From positions 44,620,101 through 44,684,100 of the forward strand of contig NC_087063.1 of NCBI RefSeq assembly GCF_963678635.1: a DNA stretch of 64,000 bases, written 5' to 3'. A program made the position numbers and the translations under genes. Below, piece by piece: positions 10,644-22,600 of the stretch. The notes beneath the pieces are model-generated. The model was not told the origin of the DNA, ran no database searches, and worked only from the letters and a program-made list of their open reading frames with translations. Origin of the DNA: Symsagittifera roscoffensis. Its lineage: Eukaryota > Xenacoelomorpha > Acoela > Convolutidae. Position 1 is the first letter of the stretch; each line of letters starts with the position of its first letter.

Positions 10644-13600
10644 GTGCGTCTTTTTTTTCTCTGCTAGGATTTCTCCTTATTTACCCATCTGGGATAAAGT
10701 GTTCCTCAATATAAAAACATCCTTATCCATAACCATATTCAGGGTCGCATCAATATGATCTAGGCGAACTTTCAAAACCAAACTTTTGTTTTTGTCGAAC
10801 TTTCCCCGAACCCTACCAAAGGTGAAAAAATTTCCTTATGTGTGTGAAATTTGTTCATGCAAGCGAGTTATTGATAAAAACTCAATCATTTTTGATTATG
10901 TGGTTGTAATTTTTGCCAATTATGTAAAGTGGTTTTGACCAGAAATGGCGTTTTTTCGCACTACCCCCCGCAAATCTATTGAATCTGAAGTTCAAAAGCG
11001 CTCTTAAAAATATTTAGGTTCTTTCGACCAAAAGGTTTCCCTGAATTGCACGCGACTTGGACCCTTTGAGTAGTTATAGGCTCAAACATCTGATTTTTAA
11101 GATCAAATTCAGAAAAAAAATCAATTTTCCGAATGCGTTTTAGTACATGCTGGTTCAATCATCGTTGAACTGCGAGACTTCACCAAGTTACATAGCACTT
11201 TGGACACGCGCGAAGTCTTAAGGGTGTACATTGCTCCCTCGTGAGTCTATTTTTCTTTTCAGCACTGGTCAAGTCCCCCCTTTGATTGTTGCTAAAATAA
11301 AATTTCCTGAATGCTATTTTGGGGCTACAAATTATGTTAAAGCATGTCATTCTGAGCGAGTGAACAGATTTGAGCAAATTTTGGAACCTGAATATTGCCG
11401 CATGAACCATTTTTGAACTTATATCTGTAATGAGGGATGGGAAACTGGAAAAGGGTGTTGTTATCATTCTAGTAGCAGCTTTTAAAATTTATAGTTGAAA
11501 GTTTTTAAACGCATCTTCAAATAGTGCGGACAGCAACGCTGTGGTAAAAATGGGGTTGGGTGTCTCACCAGGGGGCGGGTCCAGGATTTTCTCGACGTGG
11601 TGGATTAAAAAAAAGTTTCAACTTTTTTTTAGTTTCTTTCAAACCATATTTATCATATTGCCAAACTATGCCAAACTTGGAAAAGTAAGCGAATTCCGCA
11701 ACAACGTCGCTCTCTTTGTGCTTTTTTTGTTCTTTCATTTCTTTTGATCGTTTCGACAAAACTGTTGCTGAGCAAATAGTAAATTCAGAACATGTTTGAA
11801 CTATAGTTGCAGAAAATACAAGGACAGTAGACAAGCGTATACACAGTGCGCGTCCCGGCGAGCTCGTCGAAGGTTCTAATTCCGCCTAAAACATTTCCTT
11901 TTTGAAACTCAAATATCCGCCGAACTTGATGGGACATAAATTTACGCTCAGTAACCTGGTTCGAACCTCCAAAAAAATGTTGTTTTGTTTAGCTATTTAA
12001 ACTAGTTCATACTACGGCTTTGACTGACAGGTTTTTGTCTGTCAATAAAGCCGTGTTTTGCCAAAGTCAAAGTGTTTTGCTATAATTAAGAAGAAAAATA
12101 GATTGAATAAGAAGCAACGTGAGGTCTTTAAGCAACGCACTCTCATGTAAGTCAATTTGCATGAGCACCTAGCCGAGGTATACAGGTCTTTAGCTCAGAA
12201 GCTTGGCCTTGTAGTGGTGGTATAAGTTGTTGCATATATGTTACAGTGCTTCAATTCCGTTTTGTTTATTTTCGGTATTGAATTAAGGTTTGATACCACC
12301 CTCTCTTTATATGTAGCAGCACATCGTAACATTTTGTCGCAATGAATCAGGAATTACGCCGGAAGGTACAAAAGCTTCTTAAGTATCGGCGTATTTTGGA
12401 AATTGAGCTCCTTAATGTTCTTAAAATCATTCAAGAAGCCATAAAGAACAAAAAACGAAAAGTGATTGTCGAGAACTACATCAGAAATTTTTTTCCTGAA
12501 AAGGACTTTTTCAAAAATGGCGAGATATATCAAATGGCGAAAAATGCTACTAATATAAAAAAAATTTGCGAGGAATTGGAACAGTGGCTTGACCTGCTGT
12601 CAAAAAGACACGATGAGGTAATTCACAAAGCTAGGAACTAGGTATGATCTGAAGAACAGGTAAGGTCCGTTTCATCGCGTTCGGGGGAAGTGGCTTCCTC
12701 GAAAGGTTCCCAAAAACCTCGAAGTTCACATTGTTCTAGGGTCTCAGGTCAGAGTAAAATAGACTCAAGTACTTCCAGTCAACGGAAAAAAAGAGCTGAG
12801 TTGTTGTTGGCTAAAATAAGATCAGAAGAGATCGAGAGATAAAAAGAAGCATCAATGCGCTTACTAGAAACCAAGCAAAGGTTGGAAGAAGTACACATCT
12901 GTGAGGAGAAAAGAAAAAAGTATGTTGAAGCCAAAATCGTTGAGTCTGAGGAAAACTCCGACTATGAGGAAGACTCCGACAGTGTTGACCTGTTGGATAG
13001 CTTGATAAGCTCTCACTGGGAAACAGCAGACAAACGCACAGAAACTTGGGTGGATAAAATGCCGAATTTGAATCCAGTAGTGATCGTAACCGAACCGAAC
13101 GTATACACTTCTGGATTGGATACGGTTCCCTATACGGGGGATGTCATTCCTATGTGTAACGCTCAATTAGGTGGCTTGTCTTCTACAATGCATGAGGCTG
13201 AAGTTTCTCCCATGATTCGTAAATATCTTACGCAGATTGCTGCCGGCACAATACTCGCAAAATACCGGCGAATATGGGTCGAATTTAAATCAAGATATTA
13301 CACAACCACAAAGGTTTTCAGTGGGGGTAATTCTGAGCCTGCCACGCCTGCTAATTTTGAAATTGTTCCATCAACTTCGTATATAGCTTTACCTCCTCAT
13401 ACTGCAGTTGTTTCGGTAGTACCCCTGTAGGTAACCCCAACTAATTCAGTCAGTTCTATAACCCAAACCTCGCGTCGTGGTTTCCTGCAACTGTAACACT
13501 GATTCCCGCAGTTTACAACCCCTTACTTTTGAATGAGTCATCGCACGTATTTGAGCCAATAACATCTGCTGCCCCTCCAAAATCCGTAACGTTCCCCTAC

Positions 13601-16600
13601 AAAAGCGGTGTAGCTATTTACTATTTCACTCCACCACACGAGCAAGTACCTTTGCAATGACCGATTGCATGGGAAATTATTTGCTCGTCCATTCATCAGC
13701 CTTATTTCTCAAATCACGCCACATAGTGCTTATACCAACCTGTCCCGAATTATGTAAATTCGCCATCGCAATCGATATCCGTTCGAGACTTAGCATCGAA
13801 CAGGAAAGGTCTTTTACCCGAAAACAAAACTTTCAAAGTATGATGGTAATCCGTTGGAATGGCATTAATGGATGGGTCAGTTTCGGAGTCCGAATCAACT
13901 CGTTCGGATGACGTCAAGCTGATGTACCTTAAAACACTGGAAACTGGGGAAGCTAAGTTTGCGATAGCGGATTTCGCGGATTCAGGTCGAATCGACAAGG
14001 AGGTACTAAGGGTCCTTGAACGAAAAATTGGGCAAACTCAAACCACCGTAAGCGCCCACTCGAAAAATTTAAAAACGTTCTACCAGTGAAAATGCTCAAT
14101 TCTGAAAGCATTACTAATTTGCTTGTAATATTTCAAGTCTCGTTGGTCTGTTTCGATCTTTGTCATATGAGGAAGATCTGAAAGGAACCGTATCTTGAAT
14201 CAAGTTGTATTTAAGTTGCATCCGAATATCCGAATTTGTAAGGGTCTCGATCGTCCTACACGGTCAAGCGCAATTGGTATTGCCCTAACCTCCTTAATTT
14301 CAACAAGTGGTTGAAAAAGGCCAAATCGCAAGAGCGTATGAAAACTTTTGATTTTCCTGGTCAATCAAAAACCGAGGAGCTCGTCAAGGAAAAAATCACC
14401 ATCCGAGTTTTTGCATCCACTGCTAAGCCGAACAAGGTTGAATATCCTCCCTATCCGCAGTGTGCTGGTAAACATTCGTTATGGGGAGCAATGTCTTTAA
14501 GGAAAAGAACCCTACTTAAAAGGCGAAGTTTTCTGCAGAAAAAAAACCCTGTTTCCCCTGTCTCCAAGCGGACCACAATGTTCTGTACTTGCCCGAAGGC
14601 TAGGAAATGCACTAAATCTTAGTGCAAAAGTACGCACAATGTCCTCTTGCATGTGCAGACCGCATTTTCTCTCCTCGAATGGAAGAAAACAAGTCCTCTA
14701 CTGAAAAACTCCGGCCGAAAATTCAACGGCGTCTTGTTCAGCAACCTCGTCGTGTTTAGTCCAAGTCAAGCACCGATAACGCTCTCGTTTTGTGTGATTC
14801 CGCAAGCAATCACTCCTGGCTTTCCGCAAGCTTGGTCTACCGTCTGAACTTGTCAGGAAACAAGATGATTTGATCCTAAATGGTTTTAATTCAATGAAGT
14901 TAACAAAACGAAGTTTTGGTTAGTCGAGGGCACATTATCCGCTGAAATAATGAAAACCGATTTTAACTTCAATGTATCTGCTTACGTAAAGGATGAAATT
15001 ATTGTTACGTCTCAAAAAGTTGATGTTCCGGTTCTTCAAGAAAATTATCCATACCTGGAACCAATAGAGCGAGTTCGGCATTGTTATTCGGACATTGAAA
15101 TGATAATTGGCCAGAATTTTATCACGTTATACGCCCGTTCGATTATATTCAATATGCACATCGGAAAACTGGTTGTTTGTCTGCCGTCTGCCGGTCGGTT
15201 ATGTTTGAGTGGTCCACTCCCTTCTTCGTCTGGATTGTTGTCTACATGTTTCACGTGCAATGCCGAAGACGTGGATTTTGTAAGCCAAGTTAAAGCGTGG
15301 TATGAGTTAGAAAACTATGGCACATACAAAAAAGTTGATGCTCGTTCTGCAGTCGATCAGCTAGCGCAAAATTTTCTTGAACCAACAACAAACCATGATG
15401 GTGAACGGTTCTGGTTAGTAATGTTATGGGCCGATAATAGCAATTCTTTACCCAAGTATTACTACTCAGCGCTGACAACAAGGTGCTTGAAAAACTGCTC
15501 GATAAAGATAGTGGTTTAAAGAGTAAGTACACTGAGACAATAAATGAGGACACTATAAAGCTTATGTCATTCCGGTGAACATGAACGATCCTCAGCTCCG
15601 CCCCGCCCCGCCCGTGAATGGTATTCACCACACCATCATCTCCTCAACCAAAACAAGCCAGATAAAGTTCGCCTGGTTTTAAATGCCGCATCAAATTTTC
15701 ACGGCCAATCTGTAAACAAATCTTTGCTCCTTGGGCCTGATTCATTGCAAATTTTGTTACACGTCGTAATGCGCTTCCACCAACATCAGTTCGCCGTCTC
15801 CGCGGACATCGAGGGTATGTTCTTCCACCTTGAGATACCCCTTGTGATCAACCGCCTTTGCGTTTTCTGTGGCGCCAAGATGCCACATCGGATGTGAAAA
15901 ATCTCCAGTATACCCGGCATACTTTCGGTGCTCGGGACTCGCGCACGAACTTTGCACTTTAGCAAAACGCTTGGGATAACGTTGCAGTTTTTCTGAAGTA
16001 TCTAGAGCAGTACTTACTATGTTCTACATGGATAATTACTTGGATTCATTCGAAAATCGCAAAGAACCAATGAGAGTAAGCATGGATCTGGTGAACATTC
16101 TCAAATTGGGAAGATTCCGTCTGCTTACGGTAAAGGCCCGCCTGCTTCCTAAATTATTTGGCGCATAACTGAGAAACAATGAGATGGTCCCTCCTTTACC
16201 AGAAGCACTCCGGAAGCAATCAATTAGGTTGGTTTCCTTCGTACCCGGATTATTGAGACTCAAAAACCTGAAATTGTGTTTGTTTTTGGTAAAGCAAGAG
16301 TAGCACCAATGAAGGCTTTGTCCATTCCGAAGCTGGAATTTGGAGTTGCAGGCAGCCTTGCTGGCATCTAGGTTGAAGGAAGATATTTTCCGGGAATTTT
16401 CAATCGATGTAATCCGCACTTTTTTGTGGACCGATTGACCCAAGGTGTTACAAAGGCTTCACTCCGTCGATAAATTACCGACTTTCTTCGCAAACCGTAT
16501 TTGTGAAATAAAATGAGCCACCACTGTTGATCAATGGTTCCATGTAAATTTTGTAGGTAACCCCGCAGATACTGGGACACGCGGAATACCGGTGGAATGC

Positions 16601-19600
16601 CTCAAAGAAAGCAATTAGATCAGGGGTCTAAGCTTCCTTTCAGGCAATGAGTGGCCTTTTAAACCAAATCTGGATGTTGTTATTAATATCCTCTCAAAGA
16701 AATCCGTGGACGACACCCTAGAAAAATTGACAGATCCTCTCACGAGTACTTCGAAGTAGGCAGAGCCCGTATTTGTTTGGGAGAAATATATTAGTTTTAC
16801 GAAACTGCAGCGATACGTTTGCTTTATGCTGAGGTTATTGCCAAAACACAAGCACTTCCTTAGGCCTACCGCTGAAATAACCGATGCGGTCGAACTAGCA
16901 ATTGCGAAAGATAAATCGTTACTTTTGGTTCAATCCGAATTGTTACCGGTTGAGTTCAATCAACTTCAATCTGGCATACCCTTATACGAAATCGACGCTT
17001 AGCCGAAATCAGTTTTGAAACTAAGCATCCATCATCTTAGATTCTCATCACTTGATGGTGAATTTGTTTCTGAGGCGTCGGCACTTTGCCAACAAAATCA
17101 ATACTTGGATTATTTGCGATCCATAGTACAATTGGGGTTTTATGTTGTGCAATTGAAAGATGTTGTTTTATTTACAGAAAAACTTACCGCGCGTCCTTCT
17201 GTGTCAGACCTAGCTGTCGAGTGGCTTAGTTGCCACCTTCGGCCTTTCAGCAATTGTAGTGTGGATTAATTTGGTCCTTTTTACGTGACTATTCGCCGCA
17301 GTAGTGAGAAATTATGGGCTTTTCTGTTCACCTGCATGACTACCCGTGACGTACACATCGAAATTGTTCCGTCTATGGACACCGGCTCTTGTGTCGTGGG
17401 GATTGACAAATTTATCGCCCGCCGTAGTACGCCAAGTGTTGTGTGGTCAGACAAAAGTACCAATTTCGTTGGAGCTGAGAGAGAACTTCTGCTTTGCGTA
17501 CGAAGTTAGAACAGGCAGGCTCCCGAAGTGTTAGTGCATTAGAGTATTTAATGGAAATACAATCCTCCTGGCGCGCCGCATCATAGTGGGTCTTGAGAAA
17601 GGTTAGTGCGCAAATGCAAACACGTTTTCTACGCAATCCTTGTAACTCGCAAGTTAACGGATGAGGTATTGTCGACCACGTTTTGTTATTGGAGCAATCA
17701 TCAGATGCCCGTTCAAAAACACCTGTTGGTCCCGAATGAACTGAATTGGAATTGATAACGCCTAGCCAATTTCTTTTGGGTGAGCACTCTGTTAGCTTTC
17801 CGTCGCTGACACTGGATGAAAGTTTCGATCACCGATAGCGTTATGTGAAAGCACAAACTTAAGCAAACGCTTTAGCAAACTTAGGCAAACTTAAGCAAAC
17901 GCACAAACCGAAAAAGCGCTTAAAACGGCATGCCGATTCGAACCGCGATTTACGAACTGGTGATCTCGTCTGGATTGTCGATTCGATCCCGGCAGCGCTC
18001 GTGGGCACTACCATTAAGGTCGAGTAACTGCTCTACACTACGGCAAAGATAACCTCGCTCACTCTGCAACCGTTAAGACCTATCGGCCCAATTAGTAAGA
18101 CCGCTTGTTGAACTTGCTCCGGTTCTCGTCTCTTTGGGGGGGGGGATGTTGCTGAGCAAATAGTAAAATAAGTACAAGGTTGAACTATTATACAAGGACA
18201 GCAACCGAACGTATACACAGTGCGTCCCGGCAGGTTTGGCGCAGGTTCGAATCTCGCCTACGACATTCCTTTCTAAAAATCAAATAGACGCGATTGATGC
18301 AGGTTCGAATCTCACCTAGAACATGATTTCTATAAATCAAATATCAAAACCGTTTTGTTATTTAAAGTTAAATTTGTGCTGATTCCGATTCAAATAAATT
18401 ATTTGCCCGACAGCAGTTTTAACCGATTAGAACAGAGCACAAAACATTTAACATGTTTGAAGACTTGTCTCTGTCTCTGGAATTCAGGAACATACAGACA
18501 CAAGAATGTGCGCCTATCCAGTGCACAGTTTGGCCTCATAATGTTTTTCCGAGCTCTCCCAAGTCACTATAAACATCCTGTTTTAACAAACTTTCTGGGC
18601 TCTTTTTCCTTTTTTCCCCATCTCACATAAGCACCAACGTTATGGTGTAACTAGGGGTTTTACAAGTTTGACCATGAAGACCAAATTTGTTTTCCATTGC
18701 CTGAATAGTTCGCATGCCAATTTTCGTAAGATTCGGAAAATGTAAACAAAGTTTCACTAGTAAAAATTTGCAGGTGGGGGGAAAAAGGAAAAAGAGTGAC
18801 TTTCTGCGCTGCAGGCAAGATTTTCAGACTTTTTTCTAGTCCTCCTTCCACCATATTTGAATTTCAAGTTTCAAAAACTATTTTAACGTTGTCATAACGC
18901 AGTGAAATTTTGCATAGTGAACGAACAAACCAACAATTTTGAACAGAATTGGTCTTCATACCTCACATCGAACTGTCACGAATTTAGCTGTTATAATACG
19001 TAAAACAACTATGAAAATTGAAATTTTAAATGCGGGGGACAAAGGAAAAAAGCCGGTTTTTTTAAAAAAAAAACAGGCTCAAAAGCGTTTTTAAGCACAT
19101 GGAAATTTTTGATCAAAAAATAGGGATTTTCGGCACGTACTTCCTCAAAATTAGTATATATCGGCGTCGAAGGGTCAGTCAGCCCCCATTTTATGCTCAG
19201 TCAGCCAAAAATGGATATCTCAAAATAGTACAAAGGGGACCCTTTGAGTCGGCAGAGAGTCGGATCAATGTCAGATCCAGTTTTTGATTTTTTTTGAAAC
19301 ACGGTCAATTCCCAGGGAGGGTAATTTTAGTCATTTGCATGATTTCCATAAGACTAATTGATCAATGTTGAATTCATTTAAGTTACTAATCAATTTTTCT
19401 GGAACTTAGTTCTTTTGTTAAGTATTGTAATATTCTCGGATTTTGTTTTTGATGACTGATTTTGTTTGTAAGCTATTTTTGACACTTCATTAAAAAACAT
19501 GAAACTTGTCATCAAAAATCTGAAAAAGTGGCGGTAATGTTGGATATAGTCAAGTGATAGAAAGTAGTATGACATGTTTGTATAGTTAACTGCAGCAAAC

Positions 19601-22600
19601 TTAAGCAGGGGCGGATCTATGGTTTTCTCGAGGATGAGTAACTCTTAAAAGTTACATAAGTTACAGGATCTAACTTTCGAAACTTTATTAGTTCGACCAA
19701 ATTGATTTCCTGAGCTCTCCTAAATCACAATAAATACTCCTAAACTACTTCCTGCACCGCAGGCAAATGTTTGAAAAAAAAACAAGCCAAAAAAGGCGTT
19801 TTTAGGTACGTTTTCGAAAATTTTGATCAAAGCAATTAGTATATATTGGCGCCACAGGCGCCTTTAGAACAAATTTGGGGTTGGTTGGGTGAACATGGAT
19901 GTCATAAAATAATACCAAAGGGGGTAACTTTTGGTTGGTGATTAGTAGAATCCTTGAGAAAAGGAAGCGTCCGCCATTACCCAGCCAACCTCACTCCCGA
20001 CACCCCCCCCTGATTTGAATGGTTCCTGATTTGAATGAAAACCTTGTCGTAAAAACTTACACTTGAATTGAGACTTTTTCGTATTTATATCAAAGCTTTT
20101 TTCCTTGTTTCAGAAAAGAACTTGGGGTGAAACCAGGCAACAGCATTGCTCTTCTGGAGCTGAACGAGCCAATTCTGGAAGAAACAAAAATAATTGAGAC
20201 TTGTGTCTGCAACGAGCAACATGGTACCTTGTTAGGAACCTGTGGTTTGGGGTTGGACTCTGGGACGGCTGGAAAAATACCACAAGTGTTGCGGGAAATA
20301 AATTTGAGGAATGTACCTCGTTAACTTTTCCCCCGTTTATACAGTGTTCTTGATAGAGAACACTGGTTTATAAAAATTTTTGGAACGCGTTCAATTATTC
20401 GAAGTATAACTAGTCTTCTAAATTTTTGAATCGAATCTGCGTGTTCAAAGATTTATAGAACTGAGTTTTCTTGCAAAACAAAAGAGCAATTTTAAAACTT
20501 CTAGGTTCGCGACGAGAATCATTTTACTGAATTTTAACGTACTGGAACCAGTTTAAAACCAGTATTTATATCCAATTATATTATTGATAAAACTATCTCT
20601 ATAAAATTTTTTCTTGCTAACCAATCATGATCTATAACTAACACTGACAACTATTTAGTTTATAATATTTTATTATAGTTTCAGCAACAGAACAAAATAA
20701 ATATAATTTAGAAGACAATTGTTCTCCTTCAAGATAGTTCCTGATATCTAACTCGCAAATACCAGTATACTCTAGATCTATTGAGACTAGGAGATATAAG
20801 AGTAAGATTAAGATTGGTATTGGACTAAGAAGTTGCACGAACATATCCGGCCAAAAATAAGATAGCGTGGCGAACAGACAGTGTATCTTATCTGAAAATA
20901 CTCTATGAGTGAACCACCCCGGACATAAACTCATCTGGTGCAACCAGTGAGGCTCGAAATCACGACCTTAAGATTATAGTGAACCCACACCGAAGTTTCA
21001 TGGATAAAAATCGATTATAATGGATTTTTGTTGACTAAAATCTGGTCTATATAATTGATTATCGAGGCAAATTTAGACAACGCAATGGATTTTTAATTCA
21101 TTTTAATCGATTTTTACCGAAAAGTAAAAAATCCATTAAAATCTTAATAATCGATTACCATCCATTTTTATTTTCAATATAATAAATGGAATATTTTTTT
21201 GAACATAAAATCCATGAAAATTGATTAAATTTTGTAAATAATGACTCCACTTTTTGCAGCTTTCTGTAAAACTCGAACGAACACGTTCATCCAGGGGCGG
21301 CCAATATTTTGTAATTTTGAAGAGGCCAATATGTGGTAGTTTTCCAAAAAACGCCCAAAAACGACATTTTTGACCAGTTCCCCACGTAATCCCCCCACCA
21401 ACCCCCTCCCCCCTTACGGAACCTCCCCCCACCACGTACCCCCTTCACGTACATACCCCCACGTACCCCCCCCCCCCCACTAAACACCCCTACCTACCGG
21501 GACAGGTAACTGTGGTACTGGTAAACGTGGGGGGTGTCGGTATGGGATCTATAAGTAATTTTTGTAAATTTTCATTAACGCGATTGAAAATAGGAAAAAA
21601 TGAAATTTAGCGAGAGAACAAAATAACTAACTTGAGTTTAACAATATTATAAAAAAATGAAAACAACACTCAAAAATATATAATAAATGGATTGTAATCC
21701 ATTATAATCGATTCAAATGGATTATTTTTCTTCTGATAAAATTTTTTAAAAACAACTTGAAAACAATCGATTATAATAAATTATAATCGATTATATTGAA
21801 ATTTTTTTGTTTAAAAAATATATGATTTCACTCCATTTTCAATCGATTTTTAAAGTTTGTTTTTGTTATTTCATAGAGACTGACAATGAATATAATCCAA
21901 TATAATCGATTACTAGCCATGAAACTTCAGTGCGGGAAGACACTTATATGAGTCGCGTCAGTTTTTTTGATTTTCTGTTCGTTTTTTACTTGTAAAAAAT
22001 TTAGAAGTTGTGCACGCTCATAATTGGCTTTCGAGATTGGAATCAGGTGCGGATCTTAGATTTTCTCGAGGGGGCGGATTTTCAAAAAATTTTTGAAAAA
22101 TTTGACGACCTTTTTTTTAATTGATAAAATTAATTTTCCGTGCTCCTAAAAAGCACTAAAAAGACGCTGTTCTGGCCAAATTGTTTGCACCGCAGGCAGG
22201 TTTTTGAAAAAAAAACCTGTAAAAAAAATCTTTCTTGGGCACTTTTTAGAAAATTTTGACAAAAAAATGCGTTTTTTTTGGCGCGCGCTCCCACTCAAAG
22301 TTAGTATATATTGGCGCCCAAGGCGCCTTTAGAAAAAATTTAGGGTCTGATTTCTTAAAAAGTATCAAAGCTCAAACCTCATTTTTTGTATGAAAAACAA
22401 TTTCGCTCTATAGTTGAAAGAATCAAATGGCTCAGAAACATGAATAAATTTCAAAAACAATTTTTAATCATAAATGTGTCTTGAAATTTAAAGTCTTATT
22501 GTAAAGTTTTTTTCCTTTGGAAATTTTAAACTGAAAACAAGCCATACTATCCAAAACTCGAGAGTTGAAAAAAGGTCAACCTCTTCTAGTTTTCTCACGT

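Larger units (their letters stand above)
11763..18372 (+). mobile_element. BEL/Pao LTR retrotransposon, decayed, in intron 2 of the protease homolog
   Basis: The 5' LTR starts TGTTGCTGAGCAAATAGTA (11763) and the same sequence restarts at 18147 after a polypurine tract. Between them, on the + strand, run BEL-type gag with zinc knuckles, an aspartic protease region, a reverse transcriptase, an RNase H-like region and an integrase, in the gag-PR-RT-RH-IN order known for BEL/Pao. All reading frames are broken by stops and frameshifts. The element sits in the same orientation as the host gene and explains most of the 9.3-kb intron. The 3' LTR appears truncated, since it lacks the poly(A) hairpin of the 5' LTR. 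Confidence 0.88.

Noticed and set aside
18235-18330. Possible tRNA gene (GGTTCGAATC)
   Set aside because: Only a T-arm-like segment is present and it lies inside the LTR; no A-box, anticodon arm or acceptor pairing.
20127-20324. Exon 3 of the protease homolog read on to the TAA at 20322 as a terminal exon
   Set aside because: It would omit the GDEGDP box; using the GTACCT donor at 20313 gives phase 0, which fits exon 4, and a total of exactly 230 codons.
20638-20943. 101-codon minus-strand ORF (and 22991-23224, + strand, 77 codons) that look like paralogous small membrane proteins
   Set aside because: Both lie in copies of the SINE; a third copy (884-1276) breaks the frame, and a tRNA-like head precedes the 20.9-kb copy.
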